Source: Deltaproteobacteria bacterium
GTDB taxonomy: Bacteria > Myxococcota_A > Polyangia > Polyangiales > Ga0077539
Direction: 5' to 3'
DNA: 32,344 nt
Assembly: GCA_030694465.1 (NCBI GenBank)
Contig: JAUXYJ010000056.1
Location: 1-32,344, forward strand
In this document: positions 16,097 to 23,905 of the stretch, piece by piece
How positions within the stretch are numbered: position 1 is the first letter of the stretch
How the letters are laid out: every line of letters starts with the position of its first letter
The notes under the pieces: model-generated
Seen by the model: only the letters and a program-made list of their open reading frames with translations
Databases searched by the model: none
Told to the model about the DNA's origin: nothing
Position numbers and translations under genes: made by a program

Positions 16097-17746
16097 ATGG
16101 TCGAACCTGGCTCCCTCGTCTCTGATCGTTACCGCATTGGCAAAAAGCTAGGCGAGGGCGGGATGGGTGCGGTTTATGAGTGCGAGAACATCACCGTAGG
16201 CAAGCGCTGCGCGATCAAGATTCTAGACCGCCGCGAGTCGCTGCCCCCCGAGGCGATGGAGCGCTTTAACCGTGAAGCGACGGCTCCTTCGAAGATCGCA
16301 CATCGCAACGTGGTCGAGATGCACGACGCAGGGATTGAGCCTGATGGCACGCCCTGGATGGTCATGGAGCTGCTTGAGGGTGAGACGCTCCAAGAGGTCT
16401 TGCGCCGCGAGGGTGTGATTCAGCCCGACAAGCTGATGGCGCTCATGGACCCGCTGCTCGATTGTCTGGAGCAGATGCATGTCACCGGGTTTGTGCACCG
16501 TGATCTGAAGCCGCCTAATATCTTTCTCGCCGGCGACCCTGCTGATCCGACGGTCAAATTGCTGGATTTCGGGATCGCAAAGGCCCTCGGAGAAGAGAGC
16601 CGTACGCGCTCGGGCTATGTGATCGGGACCCCTGCGTACATGTCCCCTGAGCAAATGCGCAACGCACGCGGAGCCACTGCGCGCAGCGACCTCTGGAGCG
16701 TCGGCGTGATGCTCTTCGAGGCGCTCGTGGGCTACAGACCTTTTCGCGGTGAGACCTTCGCGTTGCTCGCTCAAATCGCGGGGCCTGATCCCTCTCCACG
16801 GCTCGCGCGGGTCGCGCCTCATCTGGGGCGCGAGATCGCTGACTTGGTCGATCGATGTCTGTCCAAGGACCTCGCGAAGCGTCCCGCGAGCGCGGCGATG
16901 TTGCGTGCAGAGCTACGCGTGGCGCTCGCCAAGTGCGGCAGGGCGCGGCGCATGGAGCCCCCCGAGGACGGAGAGAGCTCGCAAGAGTTTGCGCTTGGGG
17001 ATGAGCAGGTCGCACACACGCTCCCCGCGAGCTCGCATCAACCCGCAGCGGAGGGCGTGAGCGCGCACAAGTCCAGAGGGCTCTTGGGTCTCGCCGCGGT
17101 CTTTTGTCTCTTTGCGTCTGGCGCCTTGGTGATCGGTTGGCTGGGCAATCGTGGCCCGACCCGCCCTCCGGCACGCCCGCCCGTCGCGACGACGCGGACC
17201 CCGAGCTCCGGTGCGCTTCACGCGGTCGCCGCGGATGGCACACGCGCGCTTGGGCACTATCGTGAGCTCCAAGATGCGCTGCGGTCGTGGCAGCACGACG
17301 TCATCGAGTCTCGAGGCCGCGGAGATTCCAGCCCCTACTACGTTGATCACGTGCAATTTCACGGTTCAAATGGGCTCTCTGCGCCCGCCGCGATCCGGCG
17401 CTATTGGAGTGAGCTGTTTTCGCGCTCGTCCAACACGCTGCGCTTTGATTGGGCTCGCACGCGTGTACGTGAGCGCGAGGCCAACCTCACCGAAGTGCCC
17501 GCGGCTTGCATCAACGTCGCGGGGGCACGCGGTGCTGTCTACGAAGTGCGCGCGCAGGCCACTGAGTACCGCGCAGATCGTCACCCAGACATCGGCTGCG
17601 CAGAGCTCTCGGGCGTGTATCTCATGCGTCTTCGTCGGATCGATCGCGGCTACAAAATCTGTCACGAGAGCTGGTCGTTGCGCGAGGGCATCTGCAGCTC
17701 GTGTCCGACCGCGCGCGTCTGCCAGGGAACCAGCCCCGATCCGTAG
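16097..17746 (+). CDS. Membrane Ser/Thr protein kinase with extracytoplasmic sensor-like domain
   Basis: A predicted 549-residue transmembrane kinase. The start at 16097 (MVEPGSLVSDRYRIG) is chosen because kinases of this group usually begin just before 'RYRI'. All catalytic elements are present: Gly loop GEGGMG (19-24), Lys41 in CAIK, HRDLKPPN (134-141), DFG (157-159), SPEQM in the activation segment, and DLWSVGVMLFE. A single membrane helix spans about 328-350 (GLLGLAAVFCLFASGALVIG). The outside domain (351-549) has 'YRELQDALRSWQHDVI', 'YYVDHVQFHG' and 'GVYLMRLRRIDRGYKICHESW', which looks like an NTF2/SnoaL-type fold, and several Cys near its end (ICSSC, VCQG) that could form disulfides. 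It stands alone, convergent with the FAD enzyme, 16 bases apart. The ligand and the targets are unknown. Confidence 0.92.
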   Translation: MVEPGSLVSDRYRIGKKLGEGGMGAVYECENITVGKRCAIKILDRRESLPPEAMERFNREATAPSKIAHRNVVEMHDAGIEPDGTPWMVMELLEGETLQEVLRREGVIQPDKLMALMDPLLDCLEQMHVTGFVHRDLKPPNIFLAGDPADPTVKLLDFGIAKALGEESRTRSGYVIGTPAYMSPEQMRNARGATARSDLWSVGVMLFEALVGYRPFRGETFALLAQIAGPDPSPRLARVAPHLGREIADLVDRCLSKDLAKRPASAAMLRAELRVALAKCGRARRMEPPEDGESSQEFALGDEQVAHTLPASSHQPAAEGVSAHKSRGLLGLAAVFCLFASGALVIGWLGNRGPTRPPARPPVATTRTPSSGALHAVAADGTRALGHYRELQDALRSWQHDVIESRGRGDSSPYYVDHVQFHGSNGLSAPAAIRRYWSELFSRSSNTLRFDWARTRVREREANLTEVPAACINVAGARGAVYEVRAQATEYRADRHPDIGCAELSGVYLMRLRRIDRGYKICHESWSLREGICSSCPTARVCQGTSPDP

Positions 17747-17762
17747 CGTCCCCTCCGATTGG

Positions 17763-19775
17763 TTAGCTCGTCGGCGCACCCGCGGCGCGGTCGATCCAGT
17801 CGTGAATGGACTGGCTCGTGCGTGCACTTGATGGAGTAAATGGTGAGCAAAATTGCACTCCATTAGAGTTGCTCGAGTGCACCGTGAGTGTCACCGCTTG
17901 CAGGGATCCAAACCGGCCCTTGCCCGAGGCGAAGAGCGTCATGAGCTCGGGGCCCGCGGCACGGCGAGGCGCCGAGAGCAAGTGGGCGACGCCTCCGCTG
18001 GGGGTGTGGGCCACATAGCCCGACACTCTGCGAAACAATGGGTCTGCAAAGACTTCGGCGGCCTGAACACGCGCGAGCCATTGCTGAAGGGTCCCGTCTG
18101 TGGGCGCGTCTGGGAGCTGCAGGTCATGCCGCGCGAGGGCCGAGTGGACTGCGCGCATCTCGGTCTCTGCACGCACTGTCACCGTGCGCGAGAACGCATC
18201 GACCGAAACAGCATCGCGGGGCTCGGGGATCGTTGGCGCAGGAAATCCCTCGAAGGGCTCTGGCAACAAGGGCCCCCCGGACAACACCTCGAAAGGGTCT
18301 GCGGCGGCGGCGAGGGCGCGCAATACCGAGAGCCCATCGCCATGCTCAAGTCCCATCGCGCCACGCTTGGAGCGGCCGATGCCGTGGTGGTGCGCGATCG
18401 TTCCGCCTGCAGAATGTGCGGCCAAGAGCGCTTTGGCCCACGTGAGATCGTAGCGCTCGAGGGCTCGCTCATCGGTGGGACTCGCGCCCACGAAGGTAAA
18501 ATAAATCGAGCACCCATCGGTGTAAGCGTGGCTCATGTGGGCCATCACCAAGCCCCCCTGTGCGAGCGCTGCGCGGACGCCTTCGTAGAGCGCCTTAAAT
18601 CGCGACCAAGGTGCCGCGACCTCCATCGTGTCGACCCACAGCCCCTTTGCGTACGTTGCAGGCTGTCGATAGCTCACTGAGTGTCTGCGTGAGATCCAGC
18701 GCTTGGCTGGCGCGTCGCCTTCGTCTTGGCCGCCACAGGCTACGCAGAGGGCTTGGGCCTGCGCGAGCGCCTCGCGACCCATGTCGCGCTCGGCCTCGGT
18801 GCACTCAAAAATCACGATGAGAAGGGATCGACCAAAGAGCCTCTCGCCGTGTCGCGCGTTGATCGCGTTGAACAAACGAGAGGCCGGGCCGACTCTTCGC
18901 AAGAGCCATTGGGCCGTCGCGTTGGGGGCGCCTGGCGCGTGCACTTCGGATTCGCTCGAGCGACGCTTTCCTGTGCGAAAAATGTACGAATCGAGCGGGT
19001 CGTACACGCGGCACACCGCAGGCCTGAGCCCCGATTGATAGAGCGCGCGGACGGCGTCCCAGGCTTGGCTCAACGTCGCGAACGTAAAGCCCACACCGAG
19101 CTGCTCTTTGGGCGCAGGCCACACCCGCATGGTCGCGCGGGTGACCACGCCGAAGAGCCCCTCGCTCCCGACCATGAGCGCGCGCGCGTCGATCTCGCCC
19201 GGCGCAGGTGCACCCGCAGTAAACGGCTCGCCGGTGGGCAAGATGCCCTCGACCGAGAGCACCATGTCTTCGACTTTTCCGTAGCGCCCTGAGCACTGTC
19301 CGGCGCCGCGCGTGACAATCCATCCGCCCAGCGTCGAGCACGCGATCGAGCTTGGATAGTGGCCCATCGTAGCGCCTCGCGCGAGGAGCGTATCTTCGAG
19401 GTGCTGCCCTAGAATTCCTGCGTCTATTTCGGCTTGTCCGAGGGTCAAGTCGACCGAATGGACGCGCCTCATGCGCTTGGTGTCCAGCACGATGCTCTCG
19501 GGCTCTGCCACGGTCATCCCGCACACGCCCGAGCCGCCGCCAAAGGGCGCGATCTTGACGCCATGGCTCGCGGCATAGCGCAGGACGGCGGCCACTTGGT
19601 GCTCATCGTGGGGCCACACGACCGCGCTGGGGCCGGCAGGGCGCGGCAGCCCACCTCGCCGCGCGATGAGCTGCCGCGGCCACAAATCATGGGCATACGC
19701 TCTACGCTCGATTGCACCGTCAGAGACTTGGTCCGCCGAGAGCAAGCGCTGCAAATCGTTGATCAGAGTCTTCAC
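17763..19775 (-). CDS. Alkyldihydroxyacetonephosphate synthase-like FAD enzyme with extra C-terminal FAD-like domain
   Basis: Probably makes the ether bond of ether lipids by exchanging the acyl group of acyl-DHAP for a fatty alcohol; myxobacteria use this for ether lipids. The GTG at 19775 (670 residues) is preferred because GGTAGG lies upstream and it avoids overlap with the divergent gene; an ATG at 19835 would add 20 residues. The FAD-binding domain shows PFGGGSGVCG (77-86) and 'STLGGWIVTRGAGQ', close to the AGPS motif. The cap domain has 'SHAYTDGCSIYFTF', with the Tyr at the AGPS active-site position, and the AGPS-type HHHGIG (462-467). AGPS normally ends soon after 'GGPLLP'. Here about 150 more residues follow, with 'SRTVTVRAETEMRAVHSALARH' and 'GKGRFGSLQAVTLTVH', which look like the start and end of a second, shrunken PCMH-type FAD domain. 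The exact substrate is inferred. Confidence 0.82.
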   Translation of the reverse strand: MKTLINDLQRLLSADQVSDGAIERRAYAHDLWPRQLIARRGGLPRPAGPSAVVWPHDEHQVAAVLRYAASHGVKIAPFGGGSGVCGMTVAEPESIVLDTKRMRRVHSVDLTLGQAEIDAGILGQHLEDTLLARGATMGHYPSSIACSTLGGWIVTRGAGQCSGRYGKVEDMVLSVEGILPTGEPFTAGAPAPGEIDARALMVGSEGLFGVVTRATMRVWPAPKEQLGVGFTFATLSQAWDAVRALYQSGLRPAVCRVYDPLDSYIFRTGKRRSSESEVHAPGAPNATAQWLLRRVGPASRLFNAINARHGERLFGRSLLIVIFECTEAERDMGREALAQAQALCVACGGQDEGDAPAKRWISRRHSVSYRQPATYAKGLWVDTMEVAAPWSRFKALYEGVRAALAQGGLVMAHMSHAYTDGCSIYFTFVGASPTDERALERYDLTWAKALLAAHSAGGTIAHHHGIGRSKRGAMGLEHGDGLSVLRALAAAADPFEVLSGGPLLPEPFEGFPAPTIPEPRDAVSVDAFSRTVTVRAETEMRAVHSALARHDLQLPDAPTDGTLQQWLARVQAAEVFADPLFRRVSGYVAHTPSGGVAHLLSAPRRAAGPELMTLFASGKGRFGSLQAVTLTVHSSNSNGVQFCSPFTPSSARTSQSIHDWIDRAAGAPTS

Positions 19776-19840
19776 AACCGCAGAGCCTACCTTGCACGCA
19801 GCGCGTGCGGACGGTAACTCCACGGCAGGTGACATCTCTG

Positions 19841-20365
19841 GTGACTCGACGACATTTGCCCGTGCTGCAGTCCAAGCCCGAGCCCAAGACCCCGGATCAG
19901 GGCCCCGAGGCGGAGGGGGATGACTCGCCCGCGTGGCACTGGATTCCGCTCGGAATGGGCGTGTGCATCGGCGCGAGTACCCTCCTAGCGCGCTGGCTCT
20001 GGGTGCCTTATTCGCAGGCCCTCGTCGCGCGTCTTGGGGCGCATCCGTCTGTGGCTGCCATCTCTCACGCGCAGAGCCGTCTCGCGCTGCTGGGAGCCGG
20101 CGTAGCGATCACAGGGAGCGCTGTCGGAGGTCTCGTGGTCGGCGCCCTAGGCAACGCCAAGACCAACCAGCGTCACGGCATGCTCGCGGGGCTGAGCGCG
20201 ATGCTCTTGCTCTCGCTGTTGATCAACGCCAAGGTGACCTTCGCGGGGCTCTTAGCGTCTGCGCTGATGCTCCCCATCGGCGCGCTCGCGGCCTATGTAG
20301 GGGCCGTTGGGGGCCTGCAGATTCGCTACCGTGTGATGCAGCGTGCGGCCAAGCAAGACGGGTAA
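19841..20365 (+). CDS. Small membrane protein of unknown function
   Basis: A predicted 174-residue protein. The GTG at 19841 is chosen because AGGTGA lies 8 bases upstream; a GTG at 19805 would overlap the divergent FAD enzyme's coding region. The N-terminal 35 residues are charged and probably cytoplasmic. Hydrophobic segments lie at 'WIPLGMGVCIGASTLLARWL', 'LALLGAGVAITGSAVGGLVV', 'GMLAGLSAMLLLSLLI' and 'AGLLASALMLPIGALAAYVG', giving three to four membrane helices, with Gly/Ala-rich packing surfaces. No family is recognised. It is divergent from the AGPS-like gene and may share a control region with it, and it converges on the FAM20C-like gene with 37 bases between stops. Confidence 0.6.
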   Translation: MTRRHLPVLQSKPEPKTPDQGPEAEGDDSPAWHWIPLGMGVCIGASTLLARWLWVPYSQALVARLGAHPSVAAISHAQSRLALLGAGVAITGSAVGGLVVGALGNAKTNQRHGMLAGLSAMLLLSLLINAKVTFAGLLASALMLPIGALAAYVGAVGGLQIRYRVMQRAAKQDG

Positions 20366-20402
20366 TCGTCGCGCTCGAAGTACACTTTTTTGCTGTAAAT
20401 CA

Positions 20403-21335
20403 TCAAGCGAAGTACAGCACCGCTTCTTCGCGATGGCGCGTGATCATGGCGTCTACGTGAGCCAAAAATGCTTGGCGTCTTCGCATGAGCGACGTGATCT
20501 GAGTGCTCGTGAGCGGCAGGTGCGCGGCGTCGCGGTCGAGGGCGAGCTCTGCGCGGACCGAAGCCTCGGACATTGCGCGGACTTGCGTCACGAACGCGCG
20601 CGAGAACCGCGAGATCTGTCGCAGGTGACGCATGACCCCTGAGAGCATGCGGTCGCCGAATGGCTCAGAGAATCCGCCGTTGTTGTCCAGGTAGATCAGG
20701 TGCCCAGTGCTGTCCATCGGCACGTTCGCGCCGCTCCAGCGGTCCCAGTTTCCGGTGAGGACATCGAAACTAATGAGCGTTGAGATCTCTTCGGCGCGTG
20801 TGCGTTGGGTGTCCGGGATGGTGCCTCCTTGGCGCAGCCACGTGCTCCAGCGCAGCCGGTCGTGCTCTTGGTCAATGCGAGACTCGCGGAGGATAGGGCA
20901 CCAAAAGATCGCCGCGCCCACGACGGTCTGGTCGCGCTCGACGGTCACCGGGCTCACGCGAGGTAAGCGCAGCTGGCTCGCGGGGATCACGCGGGTCACG
21001 GCCGGCGGCACGCGCTCAAGACGCAACAAGCGATTGAGCCGAAACGCCGCGACCTCTGAGGTAAACGCCTCGCCATGGGACGTGCTCCGCGGCTTAAACG
21101 CCATGTCGATTTCGCCTGGCAAATCACAGGCATAATTCACTGAGGTCGAGCCCACAGGGCGACGCGACAAGATACGCCCCGTGCGCAACTGTTCGAGGAT
21201 GGTCTCTTCGGGGAGGCCATAAAAATTGCGCCGGTTGGCCTGCTGCGCAGCGCTCACGCGCGGCATCAGTGTGGACGCGGTGAGCATGGCTGCGGTGCTG
21301 AGCGCCTGGCGTCGATCCATTCGAAGAGTCGTCAT
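20403..21335 (-). CDS. Exported FAM20C-like (atypical) protein kinase
   Basis: A predicted 310-residue protein with an N-terminal export signal: RR at 8-9, a hydrophobic stretch 'ALSTAAMLTASTLM' and a probable cut after VSAA (27-30). The core fits the FAM20/secretory-pathway kinase pattern, related to HipA and PI3/4-kinase-like folds. It has a strand Lys at 81 (MAFKP), a helix Glu at 94 (SEVAAFRLNRLL), the catalytic-loop phrase SFDVLTGNWDR with Asp198, Asn204 a few residues on, and the metal-binding Asp217 in LIYLDNNGGF. All key residues of an active kinase appear to be in place. FAM20C phosphorylates secreted proteins; the bacterial target is unknown. It lies about 100 bases downstream of the amidase gene on the same strand. 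Tat versus Sec export is unclear, and the kinase call rests on motif reading alone. Confidence 0.7.
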   Translation of the reverse strand: MTTLRMDRRQALSTAAMLTASTLMPRVSAAQQANRRNFYGLPEETILEQLRTGRILSRRPVGSTSVNYACDLPGEIDMAFKPRSTSHGEAFTSEVAAFRLNRLLRLERVPPAVTRVIPASQLRLPRVSPVTVERDQTVVGAAIFWCPILRESRIDQEHDRLRWSTWLRQGGTIPDTQRTRAEEISTLISFDVLTGNWDRWSGANVPMDSTGHLIYLDNNGGFSEPFGDRMLSGVMRHLRQISRFSRAFVTQVRAMSEASVRAELALDRDAAHLPLTSTQITSLMRRRQAFLAHVDAMITRHREEAVLYFA

Positions 21336-21437
21336 GGGCAGTGTCGTTCGTGTGCGAAGACCGTCGTTGTGAACCTATGCGCCGAGCGCGTCCGGCTCTC
21401 AAACGATGCAGTCGGTGAGTTGATTCGATGCGCTCTG

Positions 21438-22244
21438 CTACAAACGTTGCCGAAACTGCAAGACCGCGCCGGTGCGCCAGTCTCCGTGATCGTTGTTGCG
21501 GCCCAAGAGGTCTGAGAAGAGCCGGTGCCGATTGACCATCGCGTGCCCGATGATGTCCTCGTCGCGGATGTTGTAGCGAAAGCGAAGGTGCCGTACGAGC
21601 GCGAGCGCGGCTTCGATTTGGGGGCCGCGTGTGAGCATCGCGTGCTCAACCGCAGCGGGCCCTTCGCGGAGGCAGCTTTGCACAAACTCAATGCCAATGG
21701 CCACATGGTTGAGCCCGTTCGCGTGGCGACAGCGCATCGTGGGCGGGACAAGGCCATACACGCTGCCGTCTTGGTCTACGATGTAGTGGGCACACAGCCC
21801 TGGGAGCTCGCCGCGTCGGGGACGATTGTTTGCAAACGTATGCCATGCCGAGCGAAAGCTTGGACCGCAGGTGTAGTGCAGCACCACGACCTGGGGTCGC
21901 AGGGCTGCTTCAAGGGTTCCATAGTGTCTGAGCGAGTACTCCGCGGTCTGTTCGCGGCGCTCGTCGAGGTAGGGCAGCAGGCGCGGGATCACCGGCGGGG
22001 GAGGGGGCATTGGGCCCGAAATTTCTGGGGCATTACGCTGTCGCGAGGGCAACGGTGCGAGCAGCTGTACGTCGCGCAGCATGAGCCGATGCCGCGCGCG
22101 GCGTGCACGCATCGAGACTCCAGAGAGGGTGGGGTTGGATAGACTTCGCGGGGGCTCTGGCTGCCTCTGCGGCGGTTGGACGAGCGGCGACGCCATCCAT
22201 CCCAACCACGCCCACAGACACACGATCGCGCCACGTACTCCCAA
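21438..22244 (-). CDS. Exported N-acetylmuramoyl-L-alanine amidase-like (Amidase_2/PGRP) protein
   Basis: A predicted 268-residue protein that starts at TTG 22244 with AAGAGAGAG just upstream; a GTG at 22223 is an alternative. Residues 5-22 (GAIVCLWAWLGWMASPLV) form a signal peptide or anchor, followed by a Pro/Arg-rich linker to about 95. The catalytic fold shows VVVLHYT (His123), 'AHYIVDQDGSVYGLVP', 'CRHANGLNHVAIGIEFV' (the IGIE strand) and 'IIGHAMVNRH' (His234), followed by NNDHGDW (Asp252). His123, His234 and Asp252 are the likely zinc ligands by analogy with AmpD, though the spacing between the last two is longer than usual. It should cleave the amide bond between N-acetylmuramic acid and L-Ala in peptidoglycan, or bind muropeptides. 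It diverges from the acetyltransferase gene. Confidence 0.85.
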   Translation of the reverse strand: MGVRGAIVCLWAWLGWMASPLVQPPQRQPEPPRSLSNPTLSGVSMRARRARHRLMLRDVQLLAPLPSRQRNAPEISGPMPPPPPVIPRLLPYLDERREQTAEYSLRHYGTLEAALRPQVVVLHYTCGPSFRSAWHTFANNRPRRGELPGLCAHYIVDQDGSVYGLVPPTMRCRHANGLNHVAIGIEFVQSCLREGPAAVEHAMLTRGPQIEAALALVRHLRFRYNIRDEDIIGHAMVNRHRLFSDLLGRNNDHGDWRTGAVLQFRQRL

Positions 22245-22288
22245 CGACTCTCTCTTGCCTCGGTCACACAGTGTACACGGTCACGCTC

Positions 22289-22317
22289 TTGCGACACCTA
22301 GCGCGCGAAAGTGTAAA
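22289..22317 (+). promoter_or_regulatory. Candidate sigma-70 promoter of the GNAT gene
   Basis: TTGCGA (22289-22294) and TGTAAA (22312-22317) are 17 bases apart and each match the consensus in four of six positions, 28 bases before the ATG at 22346. A GTGTACAC palindrome (22271-22278) lies just upstream and could be an operator shared with the divergent amidase gene. Confidence 0.35.
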
Positions 22318-22345
22318 CTCGGTCGCCACGCCACGGAGCCCGAAC

Positions 22346-22873
22346 ATGACCATCGTCCCTGTAGATTCTCACACAAGACTGCGGCCGCTCGCTCTGGGTG
22401 ACGAGCCCTCGTTGGCGCGCCAAGGAGACGACTTTGACATCGCGCGGTGGATGCGAGACCGGTTTCCGCATCCGTACACTCGCGAGAGCGCCGAGTCGTG
22501 GGTGCAGTTTAATTTGGACGTGGTCCCGGTCTGCAACTTTGCGATCGAAGTCGACGGTGAACTCGTTGGATGTGCAGGAATTTTGCTCGGAGATGACATC
22601 CACCGAGCGTCCTGTGAGATCGGCTACTGGCTCGGCCGCACACACTGGGGCAAGGGTACCGCGACGCGCGTCGTGCGCGCGCTCACCCAGCACGCGATGG
22701 ACGGGCTGCGACTAGAGCGCGTGTTTGCCTCGGTCTTCGAGGGCAACGTGGCGTCGTGTCGTGTGCTCGAAAAATCGGGCTTTCGACACGAAGGCGTGAT
22801 GCGCCGCTCGGTGCTCAAAAACGGTGTCCACCTTGATTCTCACTTGTACGCCCGTGTGGTGGGCGATCCCTGA
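22346..22873 (+). CDS. GNAT family N-acetyltransferase (RimJ/RimL-like)
   Basis: A predicted 175-residue cytoplasmic enzyme that transfers acetyl from acetyl-CoA to an amine. The ATG at 22346 has GGAG 7 bases upstream. It shows the RimJ/RimL pattern: 'LRPLALGDEPSLARQGDD' at the start, 'AIEVDGELVGCAGILL', 'CEIGYWLGRTHWGKGTATRVVRAL' with the acetyl-CoA loop HWGKGTAT, then 'RVFASVFEGNVASCRVLEKSGF' and 'KNGVHLDSHLYAR'. In this subfamily the substrate is often a ribosomal protein N-terminus or an antibiotic or amino acid, and sequence alone cannot decide. The next gene follows after 47 bases, so the two may be co-transcribed. Confidence 0.93.
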   Translation: MTIVPVDSHTRLRPLALGDEPSLARQGDDFDIARWMRDRFPHPYTRESAESWVQFNLDVVPVCNFAIEVDGELVGCAGILLGDDIHRASCEIGYWLGRTHWGKGTATRVVRALTQHAMDGLRLERVFASVFEGNVASCRVLEKSGFRHEGVMRRSVLKNGVHLDSHLYARVVGDP

Positions 22874-22920
22874 CAGACAACAATGACGTGATCGCCGGAT
22901 CGCAGTGTAGAATCGCTGGG

Positions 22921-23817
22921 ATGTACTTGCTTAACCGAACGCGATGGCTCTTTGTCGCAACCCTTTCGCTCGGCGTGGGATCGCCCGCGTGCTCAACCCC
23001 GCCCCGGCCTGCCGATGTCGTCTCAGGGGACACAAGCGCCGATCAGCACACAGAGCCAGACGGCACCGAAGCGGACGCTGGCGATGCTTCGAACGCTACC
23101 GACGCGATGGACGCTACGGATTCAATGGAGCCTGACGACGCGGCCACGGTGGACGCTGGCGATGGGGCTGTGAGCGCGATGGACAGCGGCGACGCGACCG
23201 CGCTGTCGGACGCGGACGCTTCTGCGATGGGTGATGCAGCGCCCGACGGTGGCGTCGTGCTCGTGGACGCCGCGTGCAATGGCCGCATCGAGAGCCACAC
23301 GATTCTCGAGTCGCCTCATGTAGACGTCGGCACCGCCATCACGTGGAACTCTAACCCTCCGTCGTCGGGTCCTCACTTTGGCATCTGGGCTCGCTGGGGT
23401 GTGTACGCCGAGCCTGTCCCGCGGGGCTACCTCGTGCACTCGCTCGAGCACGGCGCGGTGGTCATTGGGTACAACTGCGCGCGTCGAACATCGAGCGCGG
23501 CATGCACCGCGATGCACGACCGCTTGGCTGCGTTTGTCGCGGCGCTCCCGCCCGAGCCACGGTGTCTGATGGAGGGCGTGCGCCGCAGGATTATTCTCAC
23601 GCCAGATCCGCTGCTCGCGAGCACGGTGGGCGCGTCGGCGTGGGGCAACACCTACCGCGCGGACTGCGTCGACGAGCGCGCGCTCGAGACCTTTGTGCTG
23701 TCTTTGACGGGCCGCGCTCCCGAGGATTTTTGCTTCGATGGGAGCTATCCGGACATTGCGCCGGATGCAGGGCCAGACGCCGCGACAGACGCATCTTCCG
23801 ATGTGCCGCGGGGATGA
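22921..23817 (+). CDS. DUF3105 lipoprotein with Asp/Ala-rich linker
   Basis: A predicted 298-residue exported protein. The ATG at 22921 gives the signal peptide MYLLNRTRWLFVATLSLG and a lipobox ending at Cys24 (SPAC). Residues about 35-115 are low complexity, dominated by Asp, Ala, Met, Thr and Ser ('DAMDATDSMEPDDAATVDAG'), probably a flexible, acidic surface spacer. The DUF3105 domain begins near residue 128: 'SPHVDVGTAITWNSNPPSSGPHFG', 'WGVYAEPVPRGYLVHSLEHGAVVIGY'. The conserved His and Glu in HSLEHG suggest a metal site, an inference. Four Cys in the domain may form disulfides. The C-terminus again ends in a short Asp/Ala-rich tail. It lies 88 bases upstream of the giant regulator gene. 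The function of DUF3105 is not known to me. Confidence 0.85.
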   Translation: MYLLNRTRWLFVATLSLGVGSPACSTPPRPADVVSGDTSADQHTEPDGTEADAGDASNATDAMDATDSMEPDDAATVDAGDGAVSAMDSGDATALSDADASAMGDAAPDGGVVLVDAACNGRIESHTILESPHVDVGTAITWNSNPPSSGPHFGIWARWGVYAEPVPRGYLVHSLEHGAVVIGYNCARRTSSAACTAMHDRLAAFVAALPPEPRCLMEGVRRRIILTPDPLLASTVGASAWGNTYRADCVDERALETFVLSLTGRAPEDFCFDGSYPDIAPDAGPDAATDASSDVPRG

Positions 23818-23905
23818 TCGTGGGTGATCGACCGCGGCGGTTGAGTCGTCACGCCGTGGTGCCGCGAGCGCGCAGGGATAGGTCCACCGTTCTGGAGTCT
23901 CCGAG

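Noticed and set aside
20385..20419. Inverted repeat TGCTGTA...TACAGCA with a neighbouring T6 run between convergent genes
   Set aside because: The T-run precedes the stem on the plus strand and becomes an A-run on the minus strand, so it is not an intrinsic terminator in either direction.
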